From positions 24,325 through 88,324 of the forward strand of contig JAFQIE010000043.1 of assembly GCA_017397645.1 (NCBI GenBank): a DNA stretch of 64,000 nt, written 5' to 3'. Made by a program: the position numbers and the translations under genes. The DNA comes from Lachnospiraceae bacterium (GTDB taxonomy: Bacteria > Bacillota > Clostridia > Lachnospirales > Lachnospiraceae). The notes under the pieces were generated by a model. It ran no database searches. It saw nothing but the letters and a program-made list of their open reading frames with translations, and had not been told where the DNA came from. Of this stretch, positions 34,545-42,509 are shown piece after piece (position 1 is the first letter of the stretch; each line of letters starts with the position of its first letter).

Positions 34545-34901
34545 ATGGAATATTTCAATGCATTTTGGGTGGGCGGCGCGATTTGCGCGCTTGTTCAGAT
34601 TCTTATGGAAAAGACGAAATTGATGCCCGGGAGAATCATGGTGTTATTGGTGGTAACCGGTGCGATTTTAAGTGGAATCGGTGTGTTTGAACCGCTGTTA
34701 GAATACGCCGGAGCCGGTGCGTCTGTGCCACTCTTGGGATTTGGCAATGTGCTTGCCAAGGGTGTGAAAGAAGCTGTGGATGAACAGGGATTCTTAGGAA
34801 TCTTCGCAGGAGGATTAAAAGCCGGAGCTGTGGGTATTTCCGCTGCGATTATCTTTGGCTTTTTGGCGAGTCTTATCTGCCGTTCTAAGATGCGTAAATA
34901 G
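34545..34901 (+). CDS. spoVAE: Stage V sporulation protein AE
   Basis: 118 residues with about four membrane segments. Motifs FWVGGAICALVQILMEKTKL, GAGASVPLLGFGNVLAKGVKE and GLKAGAVGISAAIIFGFLAS are those of SpoVAE (the AEb membrane form), third member of the Ca-dipicolinate channel with SpoVAC and SpoVAD. GAGGAG site. It is 19 kb downstream of spoVAD, preceded by a transporter gene, and ended by its own terminator, so it is not in a spoVA operon here. Forespore expression would require a promoter within or before the transporter gene. Confidence 0.93.
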   Translation: MEYFNAFWVGGAICALVQILMEKTKLMPGRIMVLLVVTGAILSGIGVFEPLLEYAGAGASVPLLGFGNVLAKGVKEAVDEQGFLGIFAGGLKAGAVGISAAIIFGFLASLICRSKMRK

Positions 34902-34912
34902 AGAATGTAATA

Positions 34913-34946
34913 AAAAACCATCGCTGTACAAACAACGATGGTTTTT
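34913..34946 (+). terminator. spoVAE terminator
   Basis: AAAAACCATCG (34913-34923) pairs with CGATGGTTTTT (34936-34946). The A and T tracts make it potentially bidirectional, but the convergent gene ends 70 bp further on. Confidence 0.88.
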
Positions 34947-35015
34947 GTAATTACCGTAATAGATTTATGAAAATATGAGTTGTTGACCAAAACTCAAGTA
35001 CTCAATAGAACCCTC

Positions 35016-35540
35016 TTACAGAATCGTGTACTCGATGCCTTTCTCGTCCAGATAGTCCTGCAGATACTTATCCCATATAATATCCGGCTCCTTGGACATC
35101 AAGAACGTCTGGTACGATGTGGCTGTGGTCAGTACAGCAGTTGCACCATCATAACGGATGTTTAGCACCAAAGCCTTCACTTGTGCGGCGGGGACGTCGC
35201 AGTGTTCTCTTTCCAAGAGAGCGGTAGTTTCCGCACCACTCAAATGTAGGGTGAATCTGAAAAACAGGGGTGTACGTTTTCCTTTGATCAGGTCAAATGC
35301 AATGCTCTTTAATTCACTCCAGGGACGAAACTCCGGAAGTACGGCCGGCACTACGTTGGAAGGAGTGTCTGCCATGCCGGCGGATTCCGTTTCGTAAAAT
35401 TCCGGATTGATATGTCCGTCGATATGAAAGGTGTTTGCTGTAGAGATTACAGCTTCTTCCAAATCAAATCGGTCAAAGGTGTCCGCCACCAGCAGATGAT
35501 TCATAAACTGTTTCATAGATGATATTTGTAGTGCAATCAT
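35016..35540 (-). CDS. DUF5721 family protein
   Basis: 174 residues, soluble. MIALQISSMKQFMNHLLVADTFDRF, then ISTANTFHIDGHINPEFY, PWSELKSIAFDLIKGKRTPLFFRFTL and LNIRYDGATAVLTTATSYQTF match the DUF5721 family as remembered from Lachnospiraceae genomes. Function unknown. It lies 19 bp downstream of the phosphofructokinase gene on the same strand, so the two are probably cotranscribed. Confidence 0.75.
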   Translation of the reverse strand: MIALQISSMKQFMNHLLVADTFDRFDLEEAVISTANTFHIDGHINPEFYETESAGMADTPSNVVPAVLPEFRPWSELKSIAFDLIKGKRTPLFFRFTLHLSGAETTALLEREHCDVPAAQVKALVLNIRYDGATAVLTTATSYQTFLMSKEPDIIWDKYLQDYLDEKGIEYTIL

Positions 35541-35559
35541 AGATACCTCAGGTCAGAAA

Positions 35560-36807
35560 TTATTTTCTATACAACTCCTTGGGAGTGTAGAGATGTCTAG
35601 GAATACCGGACACCATAATGGGTGCCACATCGCCCTGTACCAGGGGATCCACATAGGTGATGAATTCTTCGGTTACGTAGGTGCCATCTTTGGTAATCCA
35701 ATTTCTGGGCACGCATTTTTCATCATTTGCAATCTTGTGTACATCGCGTACAGCGGTTCCGCTCTGGTAAGGATCATCAGAAAATCTCTGCAGTACAACC
35801 ATCTGACCGGAATCGCCTTCGTCGGCAGCCTTCACTGCGGCACCGCCCACCTGGAATGCTTCCAGAATATCGATACGGGATGCCAGATGGGAGCCTGCTC
35901 TCTGCAGGGTACTCAATTCGATGGCGCGGGTCTTACAGCCAAGTTCTGCGGCAATGAAGTTTGCCAGATAAGCAGCAGTACCGGACAGTTGCTTATGACC
36001 GAATGCGTCTACGAAGTTGATGTCATTGCCCAGTTCGCATACGTAACGGCCATCCTTGGTGCGGATACCCTCAGATACGGCTACCACAACAGAAGTTTTT
36101 TCCTTTAAAAGTTTTTCAATTCGCTCTTTGAAATTCTGGATGTCGAAGGTAATCTCAGGCAGGTAAATCAAGTCGGGACCTTCACAGTCCTCGCCCTTGG
36201 AGAGCACAGCAGAGCCGGTCAACCAGCCTGCGTTTCTACCCATGATTTCCACGATGGTTACGAGGCCATGAGGGTATTCCAGACAGAAACTGTCACGGAT
36301 GATTTCCTTCATGGAAGTACCGATATATTTTGCCGCACTACCGAAACCAGGGGTGTGGTCTGTCAGTGCCAGGTCGTTATCAATGGTTTTCGGACAACCG
36401 ATGAATCTGGTGGTGTGTCCTGTAAGCACCGCATAGTCGGATAATTTTTTGATGGTATCCATGGAGTCATTTCCGCCGATATAGATGAACGCTTCAATAT
36501 CCAGTTTATCTAAAATGGCAAATATTTTTTCGTAGACAGTGATATCTTCGTGAATGCCGGGCAGTTTATAACGGCAGGAGCCCAAGAATGCGGCCGGGGT
36601 ACGCTTCAAAAGTTCTACGTCCAACTCTGTCTTGATGTGCTCTGATAAGTCTAAGTATTTTTCGTTCAATAATCCCTGAATACCGTGCAACATACCGTAT
36701 ACCTTATTTGCTCCACGGTCAATAGCGGTGCGGTAAACGCCCGCCAGGGATGAGTTGATAGCGGCGGTAGGACCGCCGGATTGACCTACAATAACGTTGC
36801 GTTTCAT
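35560..36807 (-). CDS. Phosphofructokinase, pyrophosphate-dependent type
   Basis: 415 residues. N-terminal GQSGGPTAAINSSLAGVY, the GGNDSMDT block and PKTIDNDL, later EIMGRNAGWL. The residues that decide the phosphoryl donor point to pyrophosphate: Asp replaces the ATP-enzyme Gly in the GGNDSMDT block, and Lys replaces Gly in PKTIDND. Length (415) also fits the longer PPi enzymes rather than the 320-residue ATP form. It would interconvert fructose-6-phosphate and fructose-1,6-bisphosphate. The ATG at 36807 has AGGAGG eight bases ahead; the longer frame has none. Confidence 0.9.
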   Translation of the reverse strand: MKRNVIVGQSGGPTAAINSSLAGVYRTAIDRGANKVYGMLHGIQGLLNEKYLDLSEHIKTELDVELLKRTPAAFLGSCRYKLPGIHEDITVYEKIFAILDKLDIEAFIYIGGNDSMDTIKKLSDYAVLTGHTTRFIGCPKTIDNDLALTDHTPGFGSAAKYIGTSMKEIIRDSFCLEYPHGLVTIVEIMGRNAGWLTGSAVLSKGEDCEGPDLIYLPEITFDIQNFKERIEKLLKEKTSVVVAVSEGIRTKDGRYVCELGNDINFVDAFGHKQLSGTAAYLANFIAAELGCKTRAIELSTLQRAGSHLASRIDILEAFQVGGAAVKAADEGDSGQMVVLQRFSDDPYQSGTAVRDVHKIANDEKCVPRNWITKDGTYVTEEFITYVDPLVQGDVAPIMVSGIPRHLYTPKELYRK

Positions 36808-37037
36808 ACAGTAACCTCCTCTAATGAATGACATTTTCATTATTTTACACTATTTTTCAGAAAATCTCCACAATAAAATGAAATTTAATTGCGAAAATAT
36901 CATGGAAGAAATTGTTATCATCAACAGCGAAATTTTGTTGTGTGTTTTCGTAAACTGTGATACTATATGTAGTGTGACAAATTTCCGTCACCACTAATAT
37001 TTGGTGATATTGTTATAGAAGGACGAAAAGACGTAAG

Positions 37038-37979
37038 ATGCAGAAGAGGATTCTACACACCCTTATCTTAATTATAGTATCTGTTGCAGTGCTGGCAGTG
37101 CACAATGTGCAGACGGCAGTTGCCCACGAGGAAAAGATGCGAACGGAGGCAGAGGCGGAAGCACAGCGCCTTTCTAAGGAGCGGGCACAGGCGGCATGGA
37201 ATGCCATGGACGAGAGTGATCCCTACCTGCATATGGGCGTGGCGTCCTCAGTGGATGATGTTATCTTTATGGGACAGTTGCATGAGGATGGATTGCTTCT
37301 GGAAATGGAAATAGAGAAGGAAGCGCCGGAGCAGCCTTCTATCGGCAATATTTATAAAGCACAGGAATCCCGCTTGGTTTGTATTGATGCAGGTCACCTG
37401 GGATACACCGCAGAGGGATGGAAGAATACAGGCTCCGAGAGTGTGCACGGTATCGTAGAACATACCTGGTCCCTGGAAGTGGCACGGGTCGTTAGAGACG
37501 AACTCATCAGCAGAGGCTATGATGTATATATGGTCCGTGATACGGATGTATGGAAAGAGTTTCCCTATGATTTGGGCGAACGACAGTTATTTATCAATGA
37601 GATGCAATGTGACGCCATGGTGGCGATTCATTGGGATGGATTGGATTTGGAAGAGGTGGACGGATATCACACCATTTACAAGGGGGACAAAGAGAGTGAC
37701 AATTATCTCTTGGCCAAATCCGTCAGTGATGAATATGGCAAGGCAGTAAGCGGTGTCATTTCCAGATACCATACGCCCATGGATAGAGACGACTTGTGGC
37801 AGTTAAACTGGGCGGATAAAAAGATGGCGTCCATCATATTGGAATGTGGATTCTGTACCAATTATCACGATGCAACGTGGTTAGAGAATAAGAAGAATTT
37901 CCAGACCATCGCAGAAGGAATTGCCAATGGGTTGGACAAGTTCTTTGAATTGAAAGAGGCGCGGGACGCGCAGGAATGA
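37038..37979 (+). CDS. N-acetylmuramoyl-L-alanine amidase (Amidase_3)
   Basis: 313 residues. Signal/anchor segment (5-28), a charged coiled-coil-like stretch (30-55), then the zinc amidase domain from about 112: His in VCIDAGH, Glu in EHTWSLEVARVVRDEL, His in AIHWDG and catalytic Glu in IILECGFCTN. It cleaves the bond between muramic acid and the peptide stem outside the membrane. The LIRT-like segment YDVYMVRDTD is typical. No SH3 or SPOR cell-wall-binding repeats are seen. The start has a modest GAAGGACG site. Confidence 0.88.
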   Translation: MQKRILHTLILIIVSVAVLAVHNVQTAVAHEEKMRTEAEAEAQRLSKERAQAAWNAMDESDPYLHMGVASSVDDVIFMGQLHEDGLLLEMEIEKEAPEQPSIGNIYKAQESRLVCIDAGHLGYTAEGWKNTGSESVHGIVEHTWSLEVARVVRDELISRGYDVYMVRDTDVWKEFPYDLGERQLFINEMQCDAMVAIHWDGLDLEEVDGYHTIYKGDKESDNYLLAKSVSDEYGKAVSGVISRYHTPMDRDDLWQLNWADKKMASIILECGFCTNYHDATWLENKKNFQTIAEGIANGLDKFFELKEARDAQE

Positions 37980-38016
37980 ACAGATTCGCGAAAATAGAAT
38001 ACTTGCAATGAATCAA

Positions 38017-38044
38017 AAACAGCCTCCTTTACAGGGGGCTGTTT
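38017..38044. terminator. Terminator between the amidase and DUF1294 genes
   Basis: AAACAGCCTCC and the GGGGGCTGTTT arm form a strong hairpin with A and T tracts. The stop codon of the convergent DUF1294 gene lies in its loop, so it serves both strands. Confidence 0.8.
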
Positions 38045-38301
38045 AAGTATATCAATATAGCAATTTCTACCAGAAAAATAAAAGGTAAACCCAGACGGAA
38101 ATACCAATGCCTGGTTTTATGCCTGAAGTGGTGCATGCCGAGAGTGGCTCCTAACGCACCACCCAAAATTGCAACCATAAAAAGAGAAGCCTCCGAGATG
38201 CGGTAAGCACCTCGGATGGCTCTTTTTTTATCCACACCCATCAGGGTAAATCCTATGATATTGATAATAACGGCATATGCAATACCAATGTTCTCAAGCA
38301 T
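38029..38301 (-). CDS. DUF1294 family membrane protein
   Basis: 90 residues with three hydrophobic segments. The motif GVDKKRAIRGAYRISEASLF, then GGALGATLGMHHFRHKTRHW, is diagnostic of DUF1294, a small family of unknown function often found as a single-domain membrane protein. It lies 27 bp downstream of argG on the same strand and could be cotranscribed. Confidence 0.88.
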   Translation of the reverse strand: MLENIGIAYAVIINIIGFTLMGVDKKRAIRGAYRISEASLFMVAILGGALGATLGMHHFRHKTRHWYFRLGLPFIFLVEIAILIYLNSPL

Positions 38302-38328
38302 AAACTATATCCTTTGACAGGGCCCGTA

Positions 38329-39552
38329 TTAGTTCAACTCCTCGCCCTGCTCCTGCATTTTCATAGCACGCACCTTTAAGGAAAGACCGAACAGGTTGAT
38401 GAAGCCTTCTGCATCATGATGGTCATACAAATCACCGGTGGTGAAGGAAGCGATTTTCTCGTTGTACAGAGTGTAAGGAGAAGTAGTGCCTGCCTTGATG
38501 ATATTGCCCTTGTAAAGTTTGAATTTTACTTCACCGGTTACATATTTTTGGGTTTCTTCGATAAATGCCTGTTCTGCCTTGCGAAGAGGAGTGAACCACT
38601 TGCCTTCGTAAACAAGGCTTGCGAAACGGCTACCCATTTCTTTCTTCATTGCGTAAGTATCACGGTCCAGAATCAGTTCCTCCAACTGCTGATGTGCTTC
38701 CATCAGAATGGTACCGCCGGGAGTCTCATATACGCCACGGGATTTCATACCAACCACGCGGTTCTCAAAGATGTCGATGATAACGATACCGTGCTTGCCT
38801 CCCAGCTCGTTGAGTTTGTGAATGATATCAGCAACCTTCATCTTCTGACCATTTACGGAAGTGGGTACACCCTTTTCAAAAGTCATGGTCACATATTCGC
38901 CCTCATCGGGTGCCTTTTCAGGTGTCTGGCTAAGTACCAACAGATGATCGAAGTTAGGTTCGTTTGCAGGGTCTTCCAATTCCAGACCTTCATGGCTGAT
39001 GTGCCAAATGTTGCGGTCACGGCTGTAGGAGGAGTCTGCAGAGAAGGGCAGGTCGATACCGTGCGCTTTGCAGTATTCGATTTCAGACTCGCGGGAATCC
39101 ATATCCCACTTGTCATTTCTCCAAGCAGCGATGATCTTTAAGTCGGGTGCCAGAGCCTTGATACCAAGCTCAAAACGGATCTGGTCATTTCCCTTACCGG
39201 TTGCGCCGTGGCAAATAGCGGTAGCGCCTTCTTTTCTTGCAATTTCTACCAATTTCTTAGCAATCAGAGGACGTGCCATAGAGGTTCCCAGTAAATACTT
39301 GTTCTCATAGATGGCATTTGCCTGTACGCAGGGAACAATGTATTCCTCGCAGAACTCGTCGATAACATTTTCAATGTAGAGCTTGGAAGCGCCACAGAAC
39401 TTTGCTCTTTCTTCCAAACCGTCCAGTTCCTCTGCCTGTCCGCAGTCTACGCAGACGCAGATAACTTCATAGTCGAAATTCTCCTTTAACCAAGGGATGA
39501 TGGCGGTGGTATCCAATCCGCCGGAATACGCCAAAATAACTTTTTCTTTCAT
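38329..39552 (-). CDS. argG: Argininosuccinate synthase
   Basis: 407 residues. The PP-loop AYSGGLDTTAII is at residues 8-19, followed by CVCVDCGQAEEL, HGATGKGNDQIRFE (ATP/aspartate site) and FSADSSYSRDRNIWHISHEG. It joins citrulline and aspartate in arginine synthesis. The ATG at 39552 has GGAGG eight bases upstream; an ATG five codons earlier overlaps that site. argH does not follow, unlike many genomes. The promoter region contains a cluster of ARG-box-like palindromes. Confidence 0.95.
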   Translation of the reverse strand: MKEKVILAYSGGLDTTAIIPWLKENFDYEVICVCVDCGQAEELDGLEERAKFCGASKLYIENVIDEFCEEYIVPCVQANAIYENKYLLGTSMARPLIAKKLVEIARKEGATAICHGATGKGNDQIRFELGIKALAPDLKIIAAWRNDKWDMDSRESEIEYCKAHGIDLPFSADSSYSRDRNIWHISHEGLELEDPANEPNFDHLLVLSQTPEKAPDEGEYVTMTFEKGVPTSVNGQKMKVADIIHKLNELGGKHGIVIIDIFENRVVGMKSRGVYETPGGTILMEAHQQLEELILDRDTYAMKKEMGSRFASLVYEGKWFTPLRKAEQAFIEETQKYVTGEVKFKLYKGNIIKAGTTSPYTLYNEKIASFTTGDLYDHHDAEGFINLFGLSLKVRAMKMQEQGEELN

Positions 39553-39606
39553 TTTTTTCGCCTCCATATAAAAGGTGTCCCATCACCGAGACACTCACTT
39601 GAGTTC

Positions 39607-39635
39607 ACTATACACCATTCAAAATTAAAATGCAA
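39607..39635 (-). promoter_or_regulatory. argG promoter
   Basis: On the minus strand TTGCAT (39635-39630), a 17-bp spacer and TATAGT (39612-39607), some 55 bp before the argG start. Confidence 0.65.
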
Positions 39636-39738
39636 CCATAAATATGAATATAAAATAAAAAATACTGCATAAAAATACGAATATAACAATGAATATATGC
39701 ATAAAACAAAAATATGCAATGGATTTATGCATAAAATG
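39636..39738. promoter_or_regulatory. Cluster of ARG-box-like sequences
   Basis: A 100-bp A+T-rich stretch repeats TGCATAAAA/TGAATAT elements: ATGAATATAAAAT, CTGCATAAAAATACGAA, ATGAATATATGCATAAAA, ATATGCA and TTATGCATAAAAT. They resemble the ArgR consensus (TGNAT-4W-ATNCA). Position just upstream of the argG promoter fits arginine repression, and the divergent gene at 39834 could be affected too. Confidence 0.5.
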
Positions 39739-39760
39739 GGCGAGAGAAGGGAAAAACATC

Positions 39761-39790
39761 TTGATTTATTATATTGGGGCAATATATAAT
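39761..39790 (+). promoter_or_regulatory. Promoter of the solute-binding protein gene
   Basis: TTGATT (39761-39766), 18 bp, TATAAT (39785-39790), about 45 bp before the start at 39834. Confidence 0.6.
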
Positions 39791-39833
39791 AGATAGGAAG
39801 TAATGAAAACAAGAGTTGATTAAGGTAGAAAAA

Positions 39834-41261
39834 ATGAGTTTAAAGAAGAGAGTGACAGCGGTGGTGACCATAGTGCTGGTGGCGGCCGTTGTGTTATATG
39901 GCGCATGGGTGGACGCCAAGAGAGGTACCACCATGGGCGGCAATACGGATCTGGATTGGTATGAGAGGGAAGAAACTCTTTATTTTTGGTACTCTGATGA
40001 CTCTATGACCAATTTTATCAACAGTGCGGCAGTGGCTTTTGGTGAACAGGAAAAGATACGAGTGATTCCTGTGCTGGCATCCGAAAGTGAATACTTGGAA
40101 GCCATTAACCGGGAGACCATTCACTCTAATCAAGTGCCGGATTTATATATTGCCAGCAATGATATGTTGGAAAAGGCATATTTAGCGGGGCTTGCTACAC
40201 CCATCGATGATGTGCAGGGAGTTTGTACGGAAGAGAACTTTTCTGAGGGAGCATTCCGTGCAGTGACCTATCAGGATAAGGTGGTGGCGTACCCTTTGTT
40301 TTTTGAGACCAGTGCATTGGTTTACAATAAAACCTACTTGGAGCAGTGGGCAGGACAGGCTGCGCTACGCGAGATTGTGGGTGCAGGCGATGATGAAAAT
40401 ACGGCCGATCTGGACGCATCCCAGGTGGATCCCGGCATGCTGGAACAAAAGACAAATGAGTTATTGAAGGATGCGGTTCCTAAGACAGTATTTGATATTA
40501 TGAATATCGCGAACACCTTTAACGTCCCTGAGGGTGTGGAGAGTGTGCTGCGTTGGGATGTTTCGGATATTTTCCACAACTACTGGATTGTAGGAAGGTA
40601 TATGAATGTTGGCGGAGAAAATGGAGACGACCCTACCATCGTGAATATCGGTAGTGCAGAGACCATTGAGTGTCTGGAAGTATATAAGGCGCTGAACCAG
40701 TTCTTTTTCATTGAATCCAATAAAGTGACCTATGAGTCCGTGGTGGATGATTTCTGTAAGGGAAAAATAGTATTTACCTTTGCTACTTCCGATGTGATTC
40801 AGAAACTGCGGGCGGCCAAGGAAGAAGGTGGCATGTGGTTTGAATACGATATTGCGCCCATGCCCCATGTTAGCGATACCCTACAGAGCCGTGCAGTATC
40901 TGTGACCAGCGGCATTGTTATCAACGGATATTCTGAGCAAAAGGAACTTGCCAACCGCTTTGCAGCTTATTTGGTGACGGAATGTGCACAGTCTTTATAT
41001 GAGAGAACGGGTAAACTATCTGCCAATAAGAACACCAATACGGAGGATGCCCAAATATCTTTGTTCCATGAGATATATGCCGGTAGTTTGCCGCTTCCTA
41101 AGATTATGGAGGCGGAGAATTTCTGGATGCATTTGGAGGCTGTGTTTGCAAAAGTTTGGAATGGCGCGGATGTGCCTACAGAACTGCAGGCGCTGACAGA
41201 CCAAATTCAGATGCAGATCGACGCCAGTATGATGAATGCACCGGAAGAAGTGATAGAGTAA
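39834..41261 (+). CDS. Orphan extracellular solute-binding protein, family 1-like
   Basis: 475 residues. An N-terminal membrane anchor (about 5-24) without a lipobox cysteine, then a type-2 periplasmic-binding fold: TLYFWYSDDSMTNFINSAAV, VPDLYIASNDMLEKAYLAGL, YPLFFETSALVYNKTYLEQW and a C-terminal AAYLVTECAQSLYERTGKLS. These resemble maltose/sugar-type binding proteins. There are no permease or ATPase genes next to it, so it either serves a distant transporter or has a sensory role. The ATG at 39834 is preferred over a TTG at 39816. Confidence 0.75.
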   Translation: MSLKKRVTAVVTIVLVAAVVLYGAWVDAKRGTTMGGNTDLDWYEREETLYFWYSDDSMTNFINSAAVAFGEQEKIRVIPVLASESEYLEAINRETIHSNQVPDLYIASNDMLEKAYLAGLATPIDDVQGVCTEENFSEGAFRAVTYQDKVVAYPLFFETSALVYNKTYLEQWAGQAALREIVGAGDDENTADLDASQVDPGMLEQKTNELLKDAVPKTVFDIMNIANTFNVPEGVESVLRWDVSDIFHNYWIVGRYMNVGGENGDDPTIVNIGSAETIECLEVYKALNQFFFIESNKVTYESVVDDFCKGKIVFTFATSDVIQKLRAAKEEGGMWFEYDIAPMPHVSDTLQSRAVSVTSGIVINGYSEQKELANRFAAYLVTECAQSLYERTGKLSANKNTNTEDAQISLFHEIYAGSLPLPKIMEAENFWMHLEAVFAKVWNGADVPTELQALTDQIQMQIDASMMNAPEEVIE

Positions 41262-41320
41262 GTCTGAAGATTGCATACAAAATCCAATTGTGGGATACAC
41301 TTTTACAAAGGAGGTGTCTC

Positions 41321-41752
41321 ATGATTGGATTTTTTATTGCTTTGATTTCCGGAGCACTCATGAGTGTACAGGGAGTGTTTAATACGCAGGTGACGAAGGC
41401 GTCCGGTATATGGGCGGCAAGCGCCTTTGTACAGTTTAGTGCGCTGATTGTGTGTCTGGGAGCATGGTTGGCTACCGAAAGGGGAAACCTGATGAAGGTT
41501 TTTTCCGTGCAGCCCAAATATATGTTGTTGGGTGGCGCCATCGGTGCATTCATCACCTACACGGTCATCAAAAGTATGGAGAGCCTGGGGCCTGCAAGGG
41601 CGGTAATGTTGATTGTCATCGCCCAGTTGATTACCGCATATGTGATCGAGTTGCTAGGCATCTTCGAAGTGGAAAAACAGCCCTGGGAGTGGAGAAAAGC
41701 AATCGGCATGGGGCTGGCAATTGCAGGCATCGTGATTTTCAAATGGAAATAA
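41321..41752 (+). CDS. DMT-type small membrane transporter (YdcZ/DUF606-like)
   Basis: 143 residues, five hydrophobic segments. FIALISGALMSVQGVFNTQV at the N-terminus and AIGMGLAIAGIVIFKWK at the C-terminus match the single-repeat DUF606/YdcZ family, which works as a dimer. Perfect AGGAGG site before the ATG. Substrate unknown. The frame is open far upstream, but that part overlaps the preceding gene in another phase. Confidence 0.82.
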   Translation: MIGFFIALISGALMSVQGVFNTQVTKASGIWAASAFVQFSALIVCLGAWLATERGNLMKVFSVQPKYMLLGGAIGAFITYTVIKSMESLGPARAVMLIVIAQLITAYVIELLGIFEVEKQPWEWRKAIGMGLAIAGIVIFKWK

Positions 41753-41894
41753 AAAAAACAGGATTTTGTGTGGGTACAGTTGCAGATTTTGGCTTGTATA
41801 CGGCCACACCACGTGATAAGATGATATAACAACACAGAGAGGCAATCCCAAAATTTCATTTAGATAGGAAACTATCGAAAGAAAGGATGGGACG

Positions 41895-42509
41895 ATGTGT
41901 AGAAAAAATATAATTGTATTATTCAGCCTGTGTGTACTGTTTGGACTGACCGGTTGTGGTGAACCGGATATGGTGGTGATTGGTTCCGAAGAACTTGGGT
42001 CTTTCAGCGAAGCCGATGGAGGTGCTGCGGACCAACCGGAATCAGGACAAGGTTTCGGGAACCCTTCGGTGGGTGCTCCGAAACAAAAGTATATACAGGT
42101 CTATGTCTGCGGAGCAGTGCAAAAGCCGGGGCTGTATACCGTGCAGGAAGGCAGCCGTGTGGCGGTGGCTCTGGAGGCGGCAGGTGGATTTAGTTCTGAC
42201 GCCGGCAGGGACAGCATTAACCTGGCAGATTGGCTTGAGGATGGGCAAATGATTTATTTTCCCACCCTAACGGAAGAGCAGGAGCAGAAAAAAGAAACAG
42301 ATTCTGCAGAAGGTGGAACAGTCAATATCAACACCGCCAATGAGGAACAGCTGTGCACCCTTCCCGGTATAGGCGCAAGTAAGGCGGCCGATATTATTGC
42401 TTACAGAGAGCGCAATGGACGATATCAGAAGCCGGAAGACATTATGTTGGTGCCGGGAATTAAGGAGAATCTATTCCAAAAAATTCGGGAAAAGATTCGG
42501 GTGGAGTGA
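41895..42509 (+). CDS. comEA: ComEA-like DNA-binding lipoprotein
   Basis: 204 residues. Lipoprotein signal ending LTGC (Cys21), a low-complexity linker, an SLBB domain (YIQVYVCGAVQKPGLYTVQEG), and a C-terminal double helix-hairpin-helix (VNINTANEEQLCTLPGIGAS, then KAADIIAYRERNGRYQKPED). ComEA binds incoming double-stranded DNA at the cell surface. Family members are more often anchored by an N-terminal helix; here a lipid anchor is predicted. Its stop overlaps the comEC start (TGATG), making a two-gene competence operon. Confidence 0.9.
   Translation: MCRKNIIVLFSLCVLFGLTGCGEPDMVVIGSEELGSFSEADGGAADQPESGQGFGNPSVGAPKQKYIQVYVCGAVQKPGLYTVQEGSRVAVALEAAGGFSSDAGRDSINLADWLEDGQMIYFPTLTEEQEQKKETDSAEGGTVNINTANEEQLCTLPGIGASKAADIIAYRERNGRYQKPEDIMLVPGIKENLFQKIREKIRVE

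Noticed and set aside
35593-36108. 171-codon open frame on the plus strand
   Set aside because: Antisense to the phosphofructokinase gene; no start signal.
38416-39141. 241-codon open frame on the plus strand
   Set aside because: Antisense to argG, created by its codon bias; no recognisable protein features.
41156-41320. Upstream extension of the small DMT transporter
   Set aside because: Overlaps the solute-binding gene in another phase; the ATG at 41321 has a perfect ribosome-binding site.
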